NCBI RefSeq assembly: GCF_014201355.1
Contig: NZ_JACHEG010000001.1
Span: 62,001 to 126,000, forward strand
DNA: 64,000 nt
Origin: Aliirhizobium wenxiniae
Lineage (GTDB): Bacteria > Pseudomonadota > Alphaproteobacteria > Rhizobiales > Rhizobiaceae
Direction: 5' to 3'
Positions 1 through 8,377 of the stretch are shown one piece after another. Below the pieces are notes generated by a model. The model did not search any database. It saw only the letters and a program-made list of their open reading frames with translations, and was not told where the DNA came from. How positions within the stretch are numbered: the first letter of the stretch is position 1; each line of letters opens with the position of its first letter. The position numbers and the translations under genes are program-made.

Positions 1-1348
1 CGGTATAATATTCGGCACCGCCACGTCCGCCGGCCTTGAATGGTGCCGCAGCCGAAAGCACCGGATAGTCCTTGTACTGGCCATCCTTCAGCATCTGCTT
101 GATATACCAGCTCTGCGCATTCGAGACGATCTGCACTGAAGGATCGTCGGCCACCAGCGCGAAATAGGAATAGAGCGGCGCCGAGGTCTTGCCGACAGGT
201 CGGCGCACATAGGCAAGCGTTGCCTCATGTTCGGCCTTGGCCGCTGCCAGAACCTCCGGCTTGTCCTTCACATCGGCGACCACCTTACGGTTCTCGTCGC
301 GATGGTAGATCGGCCGCGCTTCCGAGGTCGACGAAATTATCTTCCAGCTGTTACCATCCTTTTCCAGCAGCAGGTCGATCAGCCCCATATGCGAGCCCCA
401 GAAACCGGCCATCACCGCGGGCTTGCCCATCAGCGTGCCCTTCTTGGCATCCGCGCCGGCAATCCCGTCAAAATCCTTCGGCCCGGGGAAGACCAGATGC
501 TGGTGGCCGGTGAAGATCGCGTCGATCCCTTCGATGCCGGCGAGATAGAGTGAGGCATTTTCCATCCGCTCGCTCTGGCCGGAACCGTCTATGCCCGAAT
601 GCGAAAGCGCGATCACGATATCCGCACCTTCCTCCTCCATCTGCGGCACCCAGGCCTTGGCGGCGTCGACGATGTCGCGTGTCTGCGCCTTGCCTTCGAG
701 GTTCTTGGCATCCCACACCATGATTTGCGGCGGCACGAAACCGATGAACCCAACCTTGATCGGCGAGGTCGCGCCGGAACCATCACGGATCTGTTTTTCC
801 AGGATCACATAAGGCTTGAATAAAAGCTCATCTTTTTTGGCATCGGATGCCAGCATGCCTTTGGTAAGGTTTGCACAAACGTAAGGAAATCCTGAGCCCG
901 CCAGCGCCTTGAACATGAAGTCCAGGCCGTAGTTGAACTCGTGGTTGCCAAGCGTCCCGACATCATAGCCGAGCACGCTCATGGCGGTGATCACCGGATG
1001 CTTGTCGCCTTCCTTCATGCCACGCTCATAGGCGATATAGTCGCCGAGCGGATTACCCTGAAGAAAGTCGCCATTGTCGACCAGCATCGAATTGCCGGCC
1101 TCCGCCCGGATCGCGTCGATGATCGAGGCCGTGCGGGCAAGCCCCAGCGTGTCATTCGGCTTGTCGGCGTAATAGTCGTATGGGAAGACGTGGACATGGA
1201 TATCCGTCGTTTCCATGATCCGCAGATGTGCCTGGTTGGCCTGCGCTCGCGCCGCGAAAGGATGCAGCGCAACCAGTGCAGAAGAGGCGGCAATTCCACC
1301 CAGAACCGAACGGCGCGAGAGCTGAGAGGATAAAGTGGAGGACGGCAT
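1..1348 (-). CDS. cpdB: 2',3'-cyclic-nucleotide 2'-phosphodiesterase/3'-nucleotidase (partial, C-terminus cut by window edge)
   Basis: About 449 codons can be read from ATG at 1348 (GGGAG 7 bases upstream) to the window edge, with no stop. The N-terminus has a twin-arginine signal (SRRSVLGG plus a hydrophobic stretch, cleavage near ARAQA), so the enzyme is probably exported folded by Tat to the periplasm. It then shows metallophosphatase motifs: METTDIHVH, DNGDFLQGNP, LGNHEFNYG, ALSHSG and GHQH. The KAGGRGG stretch near the edge fits the 5'-nucleotidase C-terminal domain of CpdB. Known role: dephosphorylation of 2',3'-cyclic nucleotides and 3'-nucleotides for phosphate and nucleoside scavenging. 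A 5'-nucleotidase/UshA-type label is the alternative; the overall pattern favours CpdB. Confidence 0.85.
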   Translation of the reverse strand, partial: MPSSTLSSQLSRRSVLGGIAASSALVALHPFAARAQANQAHLRIMETTDIHVHVFPYDYYADKPNDTLGLARTASIIDAIRAEAGNSMLVDNGDFLQGNPLGDYIAYERGMKEGDKHPVITAMSVLGYDVGTLGNHEFNYGLDFMFKALAGSGFPYVCANLTKGMLASDAKKDELLFKPYVILEKQIRDGSGATSPIKVGFIGFVPPQIMVWDAKNLEGKAQTRDIVDAAKAWVPQMEEEGADIVIALSHSGIDGSGQSERMENASLYLAGIEGIDAIFTGHQHLVFPGPKDFDGIAGADAKKGTLMGKPAVMAGFWGSHMGLIDLLLEKDGNSWKIISSTSEARPIYHRDENRKVVADVKDKPEVLAAAKAEHEATLAYVRRPVGKTSAPLYSYFALVADDPSVQIVSNAQSWYIKQMLKDGQYKDYPVLSAAAPFKAGGRGGAEYYT

Positions 1349-1445
1349 GATATCTCCCTATTTCGTCATCGAAAGGCGTAACACTAGGCGCATTCGCATG
1401 AGCCTGCATCACCAAAATGACAGGGGGAAATAATCCTTCTCTGGC

Positions 1446-1784
1446 CTACCGTCTCAGCACGGGCTGGATGTCCTGATGGAAGAAGCGGAAATAGGCTGCG
1501 ACCTGCGCCGCTGCATTTGTATTGGGGCGAAACTGGATGCCGAGGCGTCCATTATGGCTCCACTTCACGATACCCTCCAGAACGCCCAACTCCTCACTGT
1601 CAATCCTGACGGGGCTTCCGATGGAGGCATTGAGTGGTGCGCCGAGGTCTAGCGCAAGACCGGTCGCGGAAATATCGACGACGCGAGCATTGACCGATTG
1701 CCCGTAATATTTCAGCGTTCCGGGAATTCGTGCCTTGCGCCGAGGAGCAGAGCGCACCTTCATGTTGAGATTGTTTATCGCCAT
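1446..1784 (-). CDS. PilZ domain c-di-GMP-binding protein
   Basis: A 112-residue single-domain PilZ protein. Both halves of the c-di-GMP signature are visible: RRKAR (R15-x3-R19) and DISATG (D37-x-S39-x2-G42), followed by the beta-strand pattern ending in KWSHNGRLGIQF. No partner domain is fused, so it probably works as a stand-alone receptor acting on motility, adhesion or polysaccharide by protein contact (inference). The ATG at 1784 has AGGAGG nine bases upstream. It is a monocistronic gene upstream of the convergently oriented neighbour set, with cpdB starting about 100 bases downstream on the same strand. Target unknown. Confidence 0.85.
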   Translation of the reverse strand: MAINNLNMKVRSAPRRKARIPGTLKYYGQSVNARVVDISATGLALDLGAPLNASIGSPVRIDSEELGVLEGIVKWSHNGRLGIQFRPNTNAAAQVAAYFRFFHQDIQPVLRR

Positions 1785-2002
1785 ATCCTGATACCTCCTG
1801 ACCTTTTATCCGGGTTATATCTGGCATGAATTGAAACGCCTTTAGTTTGCGTCATAAAATTGTAACGGATCGGGTAACCGCCGCTTTACATCCGTTCGCG
1901 TCTGGCGCGAATGAATGGGGGAGATAAGCTGATTCTCTCGCTGTGGAGGATTTGCATGCCTGGATATTTTGGCCATGCCGCGACGACCGGAATGGATGGC
2001 GG

Positions 2003-2836
2003 ATGAGCACGTCGGTTGTGCTTCTGGCTTTGTTTGCTGCAGTTCTTCATGCCAGCTGGAATGCTTTCCTGCGTTCGGGTGCCGATCGCTTCTGGATGAT
2101 GACGGTCATGAACCTCGCCATCACGGTTGCCGCTATTCCGGTTGCGCTCATCTTTCCCATGCCGGTAACCGATGCATGGCCCTATATTATTGGTTCTTCG
2201 CTGTTTCAGGTCGCCTACGGCCTTCTGCTCGTCGCCGCATACAGGCATGGTGAACTCGGGCAGGTCTATCCGATCATCCGTGGCAGTGCACCGCTTCTGG
2301 TCACGGTTGGCAGTTTCTTCCTGATGGGCGAAGTGCTCCAGTTTCTGGCCATGCTCGGCGTTCTGTGCATCGTGCTCGGCATCATGACGCTGGCGCTCGG
2401 CAAGGCGAGGGCATCCGGCACGTCCATGCTGTTTGCACTTGCGACCGGCGTGGCGATCGCGGGTTATTCGACCTTTGATGCCATCGGCATCCGGGTGGCA
2501 GGCGAACGAGTAGCCTATATTGCCTGGGTGTTCATTCTTCCGGGCATTCTTCTTTCCGCAGCCTACATGGCTATGCGCGGGCCCCTGCATATCGATATTC
2601 GCTCACCGGAAACCCGCAAGGCGATCGGCGGCGGCATGGTCTCGCTTCTCTCTTACGGCACTGTTCTGGTTGCTTATTCATTGGCACCGGCCGGTCCGGT
2701 ATCGGCCCTCAGGGAGACCAGCGTGGTGTTCGCTGCTCTCATCGGATGGAAGTTCCTGGGGGAGCGCCTGACGCCGAGGCGCATCCTTGCATGCATCGTG
2801 GTTGCCGCCGGCGCCATCCTTATTGGGGTTTCGTGA
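2003..2836 (+). CDS. EamA/DMT-superfamily transporter
   Basis: A 277-residue integral membrane protein with about ten hydrophobic segments arranged as two EamA repeats. The first contains LHASWNAFLRSGADRFWMM and the second ends with LRETSVVFAALIGWKFLGE, a typical DMT C-terminal motif before the last helix. Family members export or import small metabolites, amino acids or drugs; substrate cannot be read from sequence. The ATG at 2003 was chosen over an in-frame ATG at 1943 because GGATGGCGG precedes it and the extra 20 residues are polar and unlike the family N-terminus. It is convergent with the pYEATS gene, only 14 bases away. Confidence 0.85.
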   Translation: MSTSVVLLALFAAVLHASWNAFLRSGADRFWMMTVMNLAITVAAIPVALIFPMPVTDAWPYIIGSSLFQVAYGLLLVAAYRHGELGQVYPIIRGSAPLLVTVGSFFLMGEVLQFLAMLGVLCIVLGIMTLALGKARASGTSMLFALATGVAIAGYSTFDAIGIRVAGERVAYIAWVFILPGILLSAAYMAMRGPLHIDIRSPETRKAIGGGMVSLLSYGTVLVAYSLAPAGPVSALRETSVVFAALIGWKFLGERLTPRRILACIVVAAGAILIGVS

Positions 2837-2850
2837 CGCCGCGACCATCC

Positions 2851-3603
2851 TTAGCGGCTTTTCCAGTTCATAGGTGCAACCACATTGGGGCTTGTTGCCA
2901 GATCAAGTTCAAGAGGAATGCGTTTTTCGCCTGCAAGAGCTCCCACGGTGAAAGCTCCCCATGCTCTGATGACTAGCTTGGCCTCACCTTTGGTCACCGG
3001 TATACGGTATTGATTGGGCTGGAAGCTGTCATGCAGAAAGAAATCGACCACGCCCCTGAGGGGGGTGTCTTTTGTCGCTCGAACGGTGATCGAAACTTTC
3101 TGCCAATCGCCTCCGACATCAGATTTCTCGACGATGGCGGCAATCTGCAGCCCGTCATTGGTTTCCTGCCCACCGAAACGCTTTTTCTGCGGGTCGTTGA
3201 CAACGGTGACCGTCGGCAATTCCGGCTTGTCAGTCGTGGAGATACTCTGCGCCTCGAAACCGTTTTCAAGACTGGAGGAGAATTGCCGGAGCTGCCGAAG
3301 CTCCTCGAATATCTGCGAGATCTTCTGGTTCAACTGTTCATCGAGCTCGATCGCGACGTTTTTCGTCCGCTCGATACGCTGGCCGTTTTCTTCCATTTTC
3401 TCGGCCAGGGAGGCGACGAGACCATCCTTGCCGACACTGATGCTCGCAAGTTTTGGGGCAAGCAACGCTATGATCGCCATGGCAAGATAGGTGGCGATCT
3501 TTGCGCTGTCACTGCTTTGATACCCGATCACCTCTCCGATGACGAGCAGTATGGAAATAATGCTGACGATACCCGCGCCCAATTCCAGTGAACTTCGCTT
3601 CAT
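2851..3603 (-). CDS. Membrane-anchored protein with coiled coil and pYEATS-like C-terminal domain
   Basis: A 250-residue protein. Two hydrophobic segments lie at the N-terminus (about residues 8-28 and 37-55). A charged, probably coiled-coil region follows (about 65-115), then a C-terminal beta-rich domain (about 140-250) with VVDFFLHDSF, IPVTKGEAKLVIRAWGAFTVGA and LELDLA. I recognise that last pattern as the prokaryotic YEATS (pYEATS) domain, which is found with membrane or signalling partners in predicted conflict and stress systems; this call is from memory of the family and not tested. No signalling partner gene is adjacent. ATG at 3603 follows a GGGAGGGGTAG-like ribosome site. The function is unknown; it is possibly an inner-membrane sensor. 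Confidence 0.65.
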   Translation of the reverse strand: MKRSSLELGAGIVSIISILLVIGEVIGYQSSDSAKIATYLAMAIIALLAPKLASISVGKDGLVASLAEKMEENGQRIERTKNVAIELDEQLNQKISQIFEELRQLRQFSSSLENGFEAQSISTTDKPELPTVTVVNDPQKKRFGGQETNDGLQIAAIVEKSDVGGDWQKVSITVRATKDTPLRGVVDFFLHDSFQPNQYRIPVTKGEAKLVIRAWGAFTVGALAGEKRIPLELDLATSPNVVAPMNWKSR

Positions 3604-3668
3604 CTACCCCTCCCTTGAATGGCATCTCAAGATTGGGTGTATTCGCAGATTTATGCAACCATAAATAA

Positions 3669-4130
3669 TCACAGGCCTACATTGGGTCTATCGATGATTT
3701 CACGGAGCGCGAAACTTGAATTGATCTTCACAACATGCGGTAGAGCCGACAGCCAGTCGCGATGAATACGCTCGTAGTCTTCAAGATCCTTGGCCGCGAC
3801 GCGCAGGATATAGTCATATTCCCCTGACATCAGATAGCAGACAAGCACATTGGGGCACAATTTCACCGCGGCTTCGAATTCGGTCAGCGTCTTGGCGAAC
3901 TGGCCCGATAGGGAGATGTGGACGATCACCATCATCTTGTAGTCGAGTGCGGTATTGGAAAGACGCGCATGATAGCCGCTGATCGTGCCGTTTTTCTCAA
4001 GAATGTCGAGGCGGCGCGAACAGGCAGATGGTGAAAGCCCGACGCGCTCGGCCAGGTCCGCATTGGAAATGCGTCCGTGATCCTGCAACGTCCGCATGAT
4101 CGCACGATCGATGGCATCAAAGCTGCTCAT
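3669..4130 (-). CDS. Lrp/AsnC-family transcriptional regulator
   Basis: A 153-residue regulator: N-terminal AsnC-type winged helix (MSSFDAIDRAIMRTLQDHGR, helix-turn-helix around NADLAERVGLSPSACSRRLD) followed by the RAM ligand-binding domain with GEYDYILRVAAKDLEDYE. It is divergent from the alanine dehydrogenase gene 158 bases away. That is the usual arrangement for AldR-type regulators, which activate ald in response to alanine; the ligand here is inferred from context. GGAAGAAACCGCA precedes the ATG. In this arrangement the shared intergenic region should contain its operator, but I could not pick out a clear dyad. Confidence 0.9.
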   Translation of the reverse strand: MSSFDAIDRAIMRTLQDHGRISNADLAERVGLSPSACSRRLDILEKNGTISGYHARLSNTALDYKMMVIVHISLSGQFAKTLTEFEAAVKLCPNVLVCYLMSGEYDYILRVAAKDLEDYERIHRDWLSALPHVVKINSSFALREIIDRPNVGL

Positions 4131-4288
4131 TGCGGTTTCTTCCGAAAAATGGCGATCTGGCGCAATAATCCCCGAAAATCACTGTCGCAGCAATCACTCT
4201 TCGCAAGGACATTCCGTCGCTTTTCTGGTGTGCTCGTCCGGCAAAAAAATCAACTGGCGATAGCCAATATAAAAGAGAGGAATGCTGT

Positions 4289-5407
4289 ATGCGTGTCGGG
4301 TGCCCGAAGGAAATCAAGAACCATGAATATCGTGTCGGTCTCACGCCCGGTGCCGTGCGTGAATATGTGGCGCATGGCCATGATGTGATCGTGGAAACGA
4401 AGGCTGGTGCCGGTATCGGCGCAGATGACGCCGCCTACCAGGCTGCCGGCGCAAAAATCGTCGCTTCGGCCAGGGATGTATTTGAAAAATCCGACATGGT
4501 GGTCAAGGTCAAGGAACCGCAGCCGGCAGAATGGGCACAGTTGCGCGAGGGACAGATCCTCTACACCTATCTTCATCTCGCTCCCGATCCCGAACAGACC
4601 AAGGGACTTATTGCCTCCGGCGTTACCGGTGTTGCCTATGAGACAGTAACCGATGAGCGCGGCGGCCTTCCGCTTCTGGCGCCGATGTCGGAAGTCGCCG
4701 GCCGGCTGGCAATTCAGGCCGGTGCAACAGCCCTGCAGAAAGCCAATGGCGGTCGTGGCATCCTGCTCGGCGGCGTGCCCGGCGTGGCTCCGGCCAAGGT
4801 CACTGTCATCGGCGGCGGCGTCGTCGGACTTCATGCTGCCCGCATGGCGGCCGGTCTTGGTGCCGATGTAACCATTCTCGATCGCTCGCTGCCGCGCCTG
4901 CGCCAGCTCGACGATATTTTCGCCGGCCGCGTCCATACGCGTTATTCGACCATCGATGCGCTGGAAGAAGAAACCTTCTCGGCCGATCTCGTCATCGGTG
5001 CAGTGCTCATCCCCGGCGCCGCAGCGCCGAAACTTGTCACGCGCGAAATGCTGTCGGGCATGAAGCAGGGTTCGGTCATGGTCGACGTTGCGATCGATCA
5101 GGGCGGTTGCTTCGAGACATCCCATGCCACCACACATTCCGACCCGACCTATGAGGTTGATGGCATCGTGCATTATTGCGTCGCCAACATGCCGGGCGCA
5201 GTGCCGATCACCTCCACCCATGCGCTGAACAACGCCACACTCCAGCATGGCCTTGCTCTCGCCGATCGCGGCCTGCGCGCGATTGCCGAAGACAGGCATC
5301 TGCGCAACGGCCTGAACGTCCACAAGGGGCGGGTCACCAACACGGCTGTTGCCGAAGCGCTTGGTTACGAAGCCTTCGCACCTGAAAGCCTGCTGAACGT
5401 CGCCTGA
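4289..5407 (+). CDS. ald: Alanine dehydrogenase
   Basis: A 372-residue protein, full family length. The N-terminus [20 protein letters not shown] is the AlaDH/PNT signature. [11 protein letters not shown] and the Rossmann motif [20 protein letters not shown] (about residues 172-191) give substrate and NAD binding. [16 protein letters not shown] and [20 protein letters not shown] are the other conserved AlaDH blocks. It catalyses reversible oxidative deamination of L-alanine to pyruvate and ammonia with NAD+ in the cytoplasm. AGAGG precedes ATG 4289. Divergently paired with an Lrp regulator and followed by a strong intrinsic terminator, so it is probably monocistronic and alanine-inducible (inference). 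Confidence 0.95.
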   Translation: MRVGCPKEIKNHEYRVGLTPGAVREYVAHGHDVIVETKAGAGIGADDAAYQAAGAKIVASARDVFEKSDMVVKVKEPQPAEWAQLREGQILYTYLHLAPDPEQTKGLIASGVTGVAYETVTDERGGLPLLAPMSEVAGRLAIQAGATALQKANGGRGILLGGVPGVAPAKVTVIGGGVVGLHAARMAAGLGADVTILDRSLPRLRQLDDIFAGRVHTRYSTIDALEEETFSADLVIGAVLIPGAAAPKLVTREMLSGMKQGSVMVDVAIDQGGCFETSHATTHSDPTYEVDGIVHYCVANMPGAVPITSTHALNNATLQHGLALADRGLRAIAEDRHLRNGLNVHKGRVTNTAVAEALGYEAFAPESLLNVA

Positions 5408-5429
5408 TTCATCTTTTGCGATCGGTCTG

Positions 5430-5462
5430 AACGCCGGGGGCGACGGTTCCCGGCGTTTTTTT
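5430..5462 (+). terminator. Intrinsic terminator of ald
   Basis: Perfect 9-bp stem AACGCCGGG/CCCGGCGTT with a 10-base loop, followed directly by seven T. It starts 22 bases after the ald stop codon. Confidence 0.9.
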
Positions 5463-5477
5463 GCCCGAAAAATCAAT

Positions 5478-5546
5478 TCGATATTATTTAGATATATCGA
5501 ATCACTTGCATCCGGTCTCGTTTGAGCTATCTTTAGATATATCGAA
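5478..5546 (+). promoter_or_regulatory. PadR operator region: repeated TTTAGATATATCGAA element
   Basis: Two exact 15-bp copies of TTTAGATATATCGAA lie at 5487-5501 and 5532-5546, 45 bases apart. The first is part of a larger dyad, TCGATAT at 5478-5484 against ATATCGA at 5494-5500. The second copy ends 20 bases before the PadR start codon. AT-rich TATATCGA dyads upstream of the own gene are what PadR-family repressors bind, so these are very likely autoregulatory sites (inference from position and known family behaviour). Confidence 0.7.
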
Positions 5547-5566
5547 AGACAGTCTAGGAGACAAAA

Positions 5567-6268
5567 ATGTTTGGACACAGGTTTGATGGCCGCCATGGAT
5601 GCGGCGAACGTGGAGGCCGCAAGGGCTTCGAGGAAGTTTGCGCCGCGCGCGGCGGGCCATTCGGTCGTGGCTTTGGCGGTCCGGGGCGTGGCGGGCGAGG
5701 CGGCCCCGGCGGCGGTCACGGATTTGGTGACGAAGGCGACGGTCGTATCGGCCGCTTCCTTATGCAGGGCGATCTTCGCCTTCTGGTTCTGGCGCTGATC
5801 GAAAAGGAACCGCGCCACGGCTATGAGATCATCAAGCATATCGAGGACATGACCTATGGCTTTTACGCGCCAAGCCCAGGCGTCATCTACCCGACGCTCA
5901 CCTATCTCGAGGAAGCCGGTTATGTAGTCTCGGAGGCCGACGGCAACAAGAAGCGTTACGCCATCACCGAAGAAGGCAGGGCGCATCTCGAAGAAAACCG
6001 CAGCTTTGCCTCCACCATCCTCGGCAGGCTTTCCGAACTTGCCGAACGCATCAAGCAGCGGCAGGAACGCAACGAACATCACCAGCGCCGCGAACACGGC
6101 CCGGAACTGCCGCGCAGCGTCGACGCCGCGCTCCTCAACCTGCGCGAAGTCATCGCCGCCAAGCTGGCGACGGACGAAAGGAAAGCCGGTGATTTCGTCA
6201 AGCTTCTGCTGCAAATGGCCGAAGATCTCGATCGTGACGGGAACAAGGATACCGGCGGCCTGAGCTGA
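5567..6268 (+). CDS. PadR-family transcriptional regulator with Gly/His/Arg-rich N-terminus
   Basis: A 233-residue protein. Residues 1 to about 60 are a low-complexity tract rich in G, R, H and F (MFGHRFDGRHGCGERGGR and following), with scattered His and Cys. The PadR winged helix follows (LMQGDLRLLVLALIEKEPRHGYEIIKHIEDMTYGFYAPSPGVIYPTLTYLEEAGYV), then a helical C-terminus of the Vir type. Such proteins repress their own gene and often a neighbouring transporter; here no transporter is adjacent on the plus strand. TAGGAG is near the start ATG and duplicated operator-like repeats are immediately upstream. The Gly/His/Cys head may bind a metal or be disordered (inference). Confidence 0.88.
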   Translation: MFGHRFDGRHGCGERGGRKGFEEVCAARGGPFGRGFGGPGRGGRGGPGGGHGFGDEGDGRIGRFLMQGDLRLLVLALIEKEPRHGYEIIKHIEDMTYGFYAPSPGVIYPTLTYLEEAGYVVSEADGNKKRYAITEEGRAHLEENRSFASTILGRLSELAERIKQRQERNEHHQRREHGPELPRSVDAALLNLREVIAAKLATDERKAGDFVKLLLQMAEDLDRDGNKDTGGLS

Positions 6269-6281
6269 CCTTTAGGCACCA

Positions 6282-6311
6282 ATCCAGAGAACAAGTTGTT
6301 GCTCTCTGGAT
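6282..6311. terminator. Long palindrome between convergent genes
   Basis: ATCCAGAGA at 6282-6290 pairs perfectly with TCTCTGGAT at 6303-6311, and AACAA/TTGTT extends the stem inside. It sits between the PadR stop and the convergent DUF1203 stop. No T run follows on either strand, so it is a weak or factor-dependent terminator at best. Confidence 0.4.
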
Positions 6312-6355
6312 AACCTTCGCTTGCGGGGGGAAGCGCTGAAGGACAGGCTGGTGAA

Positions 6356-6826
6356 TTAAGCCCTGTCGATGCGGCACTGATAACAGTTGTTACGGGCCGA
6401 GCGCACATGCACATAGGCAATTTCGTCGCGTTCCAACAGGCTTGCCGCGCGTTCGGCAATGGCGTCGGTCGGCGTTACCGCGCCGCTGCCGTAAACGATA
6501 CGGTCGTTGAAGCCGTAGCCACGGACGATATAGTCTGGGCTGGAAAGGATCGGCGGCCGAGCCTCTTCGCAGGCATAACGCGGGCAGGGCTTTGCATGCA
6601 GGAAGATCGGCCCGGTCTCGGCATAAGGCTGCAGCGATGGAAAGGGCCGATAGGCAAGCACGAGCAGGCCTTCTCCTTCGTCGATATTCTGCAGGCAGTG
6701 GCGGCAGGGATGTCCCGGGCCATCCGAAACCATCGTTTCAGGCTTGTTCCGATAGGCATCGGCGCCGCCACGCCAGAGTTCTTCGGCCTCTTCCGTCGGC
6801 ATGGCGTGAAAGCGGATTGTAGACAT
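6356..6826 (-). CDS. DUF1203 family protein
   Basis: A 156-residue cytoplasmic protein from ATG 6826, which has AGGAG six bases upstream; an in-frame ATG at 6874 has no such site. The conserved blocks are GHPCRHCLQNIDEGE, LAYRPFPSLQPYAETGPIFLH and YIVRGYGFNDRIVYG, and it ends with NNCYQCRIDRA. Cys pairs (PCRHC and CYQC) are suggestive of metal binding or redox chemistry, but no activity is established for the family. It is convergent with PadR and the last gene of the minus-strand run that begins at cysK, separated by about 80 bases from the GNAT gene. Confidence 0.8.
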   Translation of the reverse strand: MSTIRFHAMPTEEAEELWRGGADAYRNKPETMVSDGPGHPCRHCLQNIDEGEGLLVLAYRPFPSLQPYAETGPIFLHAKPCPRYACEEARPPILSSPDYIVRGYGFNDRIVYGSGAVTPTDAIAERAASLLERDEIAYVHVRSARNNCYQCRIDRA

Positions 6827-6907
6827 GTACCTCTCCTTGAAGTGGAAAAGCCATGTGATGGCGGTGATCGGCAAAAGCCGCCACCCGTTTCTTGCCAGCG
6901 TTGGACC

Positions 6908-7468
6908 TTATCCGTCCAGTGCCTTGAGAAGCTCCGTATCTGTCATCGGCAGGATCGTCTCTTCGCTGGTGCCGACCGGCGAAAAGCCCATCATCTGGTA
7001 AAGCTGGATTGCCCGCGGATGGTCGAGATTGTTGGTGGTGACGGTAACCTTGGAGGGATTGTCCTGCCAGGCAGCATAAAGCGCCTGCAGCAGAAACCAC
7101 TTGCCGATACCAAGTCCCATCGCCCGTTCGAACAGGCCGAAATAGGAAAGCTCGATCACGTCGTCCGGCTGCTTGGCAAGCTCGAAAAAGCCGGAAGGCG
7201 CGCCATCGACATAAAGCACGCTGATGGACACCTGCTTGCTGTGGATGATCGCGGCCAGTTCCTCGTCGCTCAGTCTCAGGCGCTCATACCATTGCCAGCG
7301 TTTTCCCACCTGCCGGTAGAGATAGCGGTAGAAATGCAGTGGGATGTCCGGCGAGCGCATGATCGCCGTCTGCACATTGACCGGCACCGGCAGACTGCTG
7401 CGCGGTGCCGCCGTCATTTCGAGCCGCGTGACACGGACTTTCAGCGGGGAAGGTTTCTTGGCCATCAA
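6908..7468 (-). CDS. GNAT family N-acetyltransferase
   Basis: A 186-residue protein. The GNAT core is visible: VLYVDGAPSGFFELAKQ, IELSYFGLFERAMGLGIGKWFLLQAL (acetyl-CoA loop variant GLGIGKW), then NLDHPRAIQLYQMMGFSPVG, the usual C-terminal motif. It starts 12 bases after the sseA stop, so it is probably translated from the same transcript. The substrate is unknown; the neighbourhood (cysteine synthase, mercaptopyruvate sulfurtransferase, Ala-tRNA editing) suggests small amino-acid or thiol chemistry, which is only inference. Confidence 0.85.
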   Translation of the reverse strand: MMAKKPSPLKVRVTRLEMTAAPRSSLPVPVNVQTAIMRSPDIPLHFYRYLYRQVGKRWQWYERLRLSDEELAAIIHSKQVSISVLYVDGAPSGFFELAKQPDDVIELSYFGLFERAMGLGIGKWFLLQALYAAWQDNPSKVTVTTNNLDHPRAIQLYQMMGFSPVGTSEETILPMTDTELLKALDG

Positions 7469-7480
7469 AACTGTTCCGGC

Positions 7481-8356
7481 CTATCGCGCATCCGCCGGGC
7501 CGGTTACCACCGGTGCCTCGTCGCGAGCGCCCCATTCCGTCCAGGAGCCGTCATAAAGCGCGTTGTCTTCGTGCCCGAGCGATTCGAGCGCCAGCGTGAT
7601 GATCGCGGCGGTTATGCCCGATCCGCAAGTGGTGACGACCGGCTGGCCGAAATCGATCCCCGCATCCTCGATCGCCTGACGCAGTTCCGGCAGGCTGCGC
7701 AGCTTGCCGTTGACGGAGAACGTGCCGGAAGGAAGGCTGCGGGCGCCCGGCATGTGGCCGGAGCGCAGGCCCGGACGCGTTTCAAGCTCGGTTGCGGCAA
7801 ACCGTCCGGCGCTGCGCGCATCAGCGATCTGCCGCTTGCCGTCGACGACGATCGACAGCATTTCACGGAAATTGATAACCTTGTCGAGGCGCAAATCTGT
7901 TTTGAATGTGGTGGCAGAAGTAGAAGGGGTCTCCGTCTCCAGCGGCCGCCCCTCGGCCTTCCAGCCGTCCAGGCCACCGTCGAGCACGAAGACGTTTTCA
8001 GCGCCCATGATCCGGAACAGCCACCAGCCGCGCGGCGCGGAAAAAATACCCGGACCGTCATAAACGACGATCCGGTCCGTTTCTCTGATGCCCATCTTGC
8101 CGACAGCCTCGGCAAATACGTCCGGGGCCGGGACCATGTGCGGAAGGCCGGTCGAATGATCGGCGACCTTGTCGTGATCGAAACGGATGGCGCCGGGAAT
8201 ATGGCCGGCAAGATATTCGGCATCTGCGTTGCGGCCCTGTGCCGGCAGATAGAAGGAAGCATCGATGACCTTCAGGTCGCTTGCTCCCAGTTCGTTTGCC
8301 AGCCAATCCGACGAGACCACAAAACGGCTCGTCTTTCCCTCAATCGCTTCGCTCAT
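7481..8356 (-). CDS. sseA: 3-mercaptopyruvate sulfurtransferase
   Basis: A 291-residue tandem rhodanese protein. The N-terminal inactive rhodanese domain contains VVSSDWLANELGASDLKVIDASFYLP and HIPGAIRFD; the C-terminal domain contains the active-site loop TTCGSGITAAI with catalytic Cys near residue 244. CGSG[VI]T is the loop of 3-mercaptopyruvate sulfurtransferases; thiosulfate-type rhodaneses usually have a CRxG loop. It transfers sulfane sulfur from 3-mercaptopyruvate to thiols or cyanide and links cysteine catabolism to sulfur supply. GGGAGAG precedes the ATG. It lies 21 bases downstream of the AlaX gene in the cysK cluster. Confidence 0.92.
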   Translation of the reverse strand: MSEAIEGKTSRFVVSSDWLANELGASDLKVIDASFYLPAQGRNADAEYLAGHIPGAIRFDHDKVADHSTGLPHMVPAPDVFAEAVGKMGIRETDRIVVYDGPGIFSAPRGWWLFRIMGAENVFVLDGGLDGWKAEGRPLETETPSTSATTFKTDLRLDKVINFREMLSIVVDGKRQIADARSAGRFAATELETRPGLRSGHMPGARSLPSGTFSVNGKLRSLPELRQAIEDAGIDFGQPVVTTCGSGITAAIITLALESLGHEDNALYDGSWTEWGARDEAPVVTGPADAR

Positions 8357-8377
8357 GCCATCTCTCCCTTGGCCTTT

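Noticed and set aside
4250..6214. 654-codon minus-strand reading frame
   Set aside because: Antisense to ald and PadR, which both have recognisable motifs.
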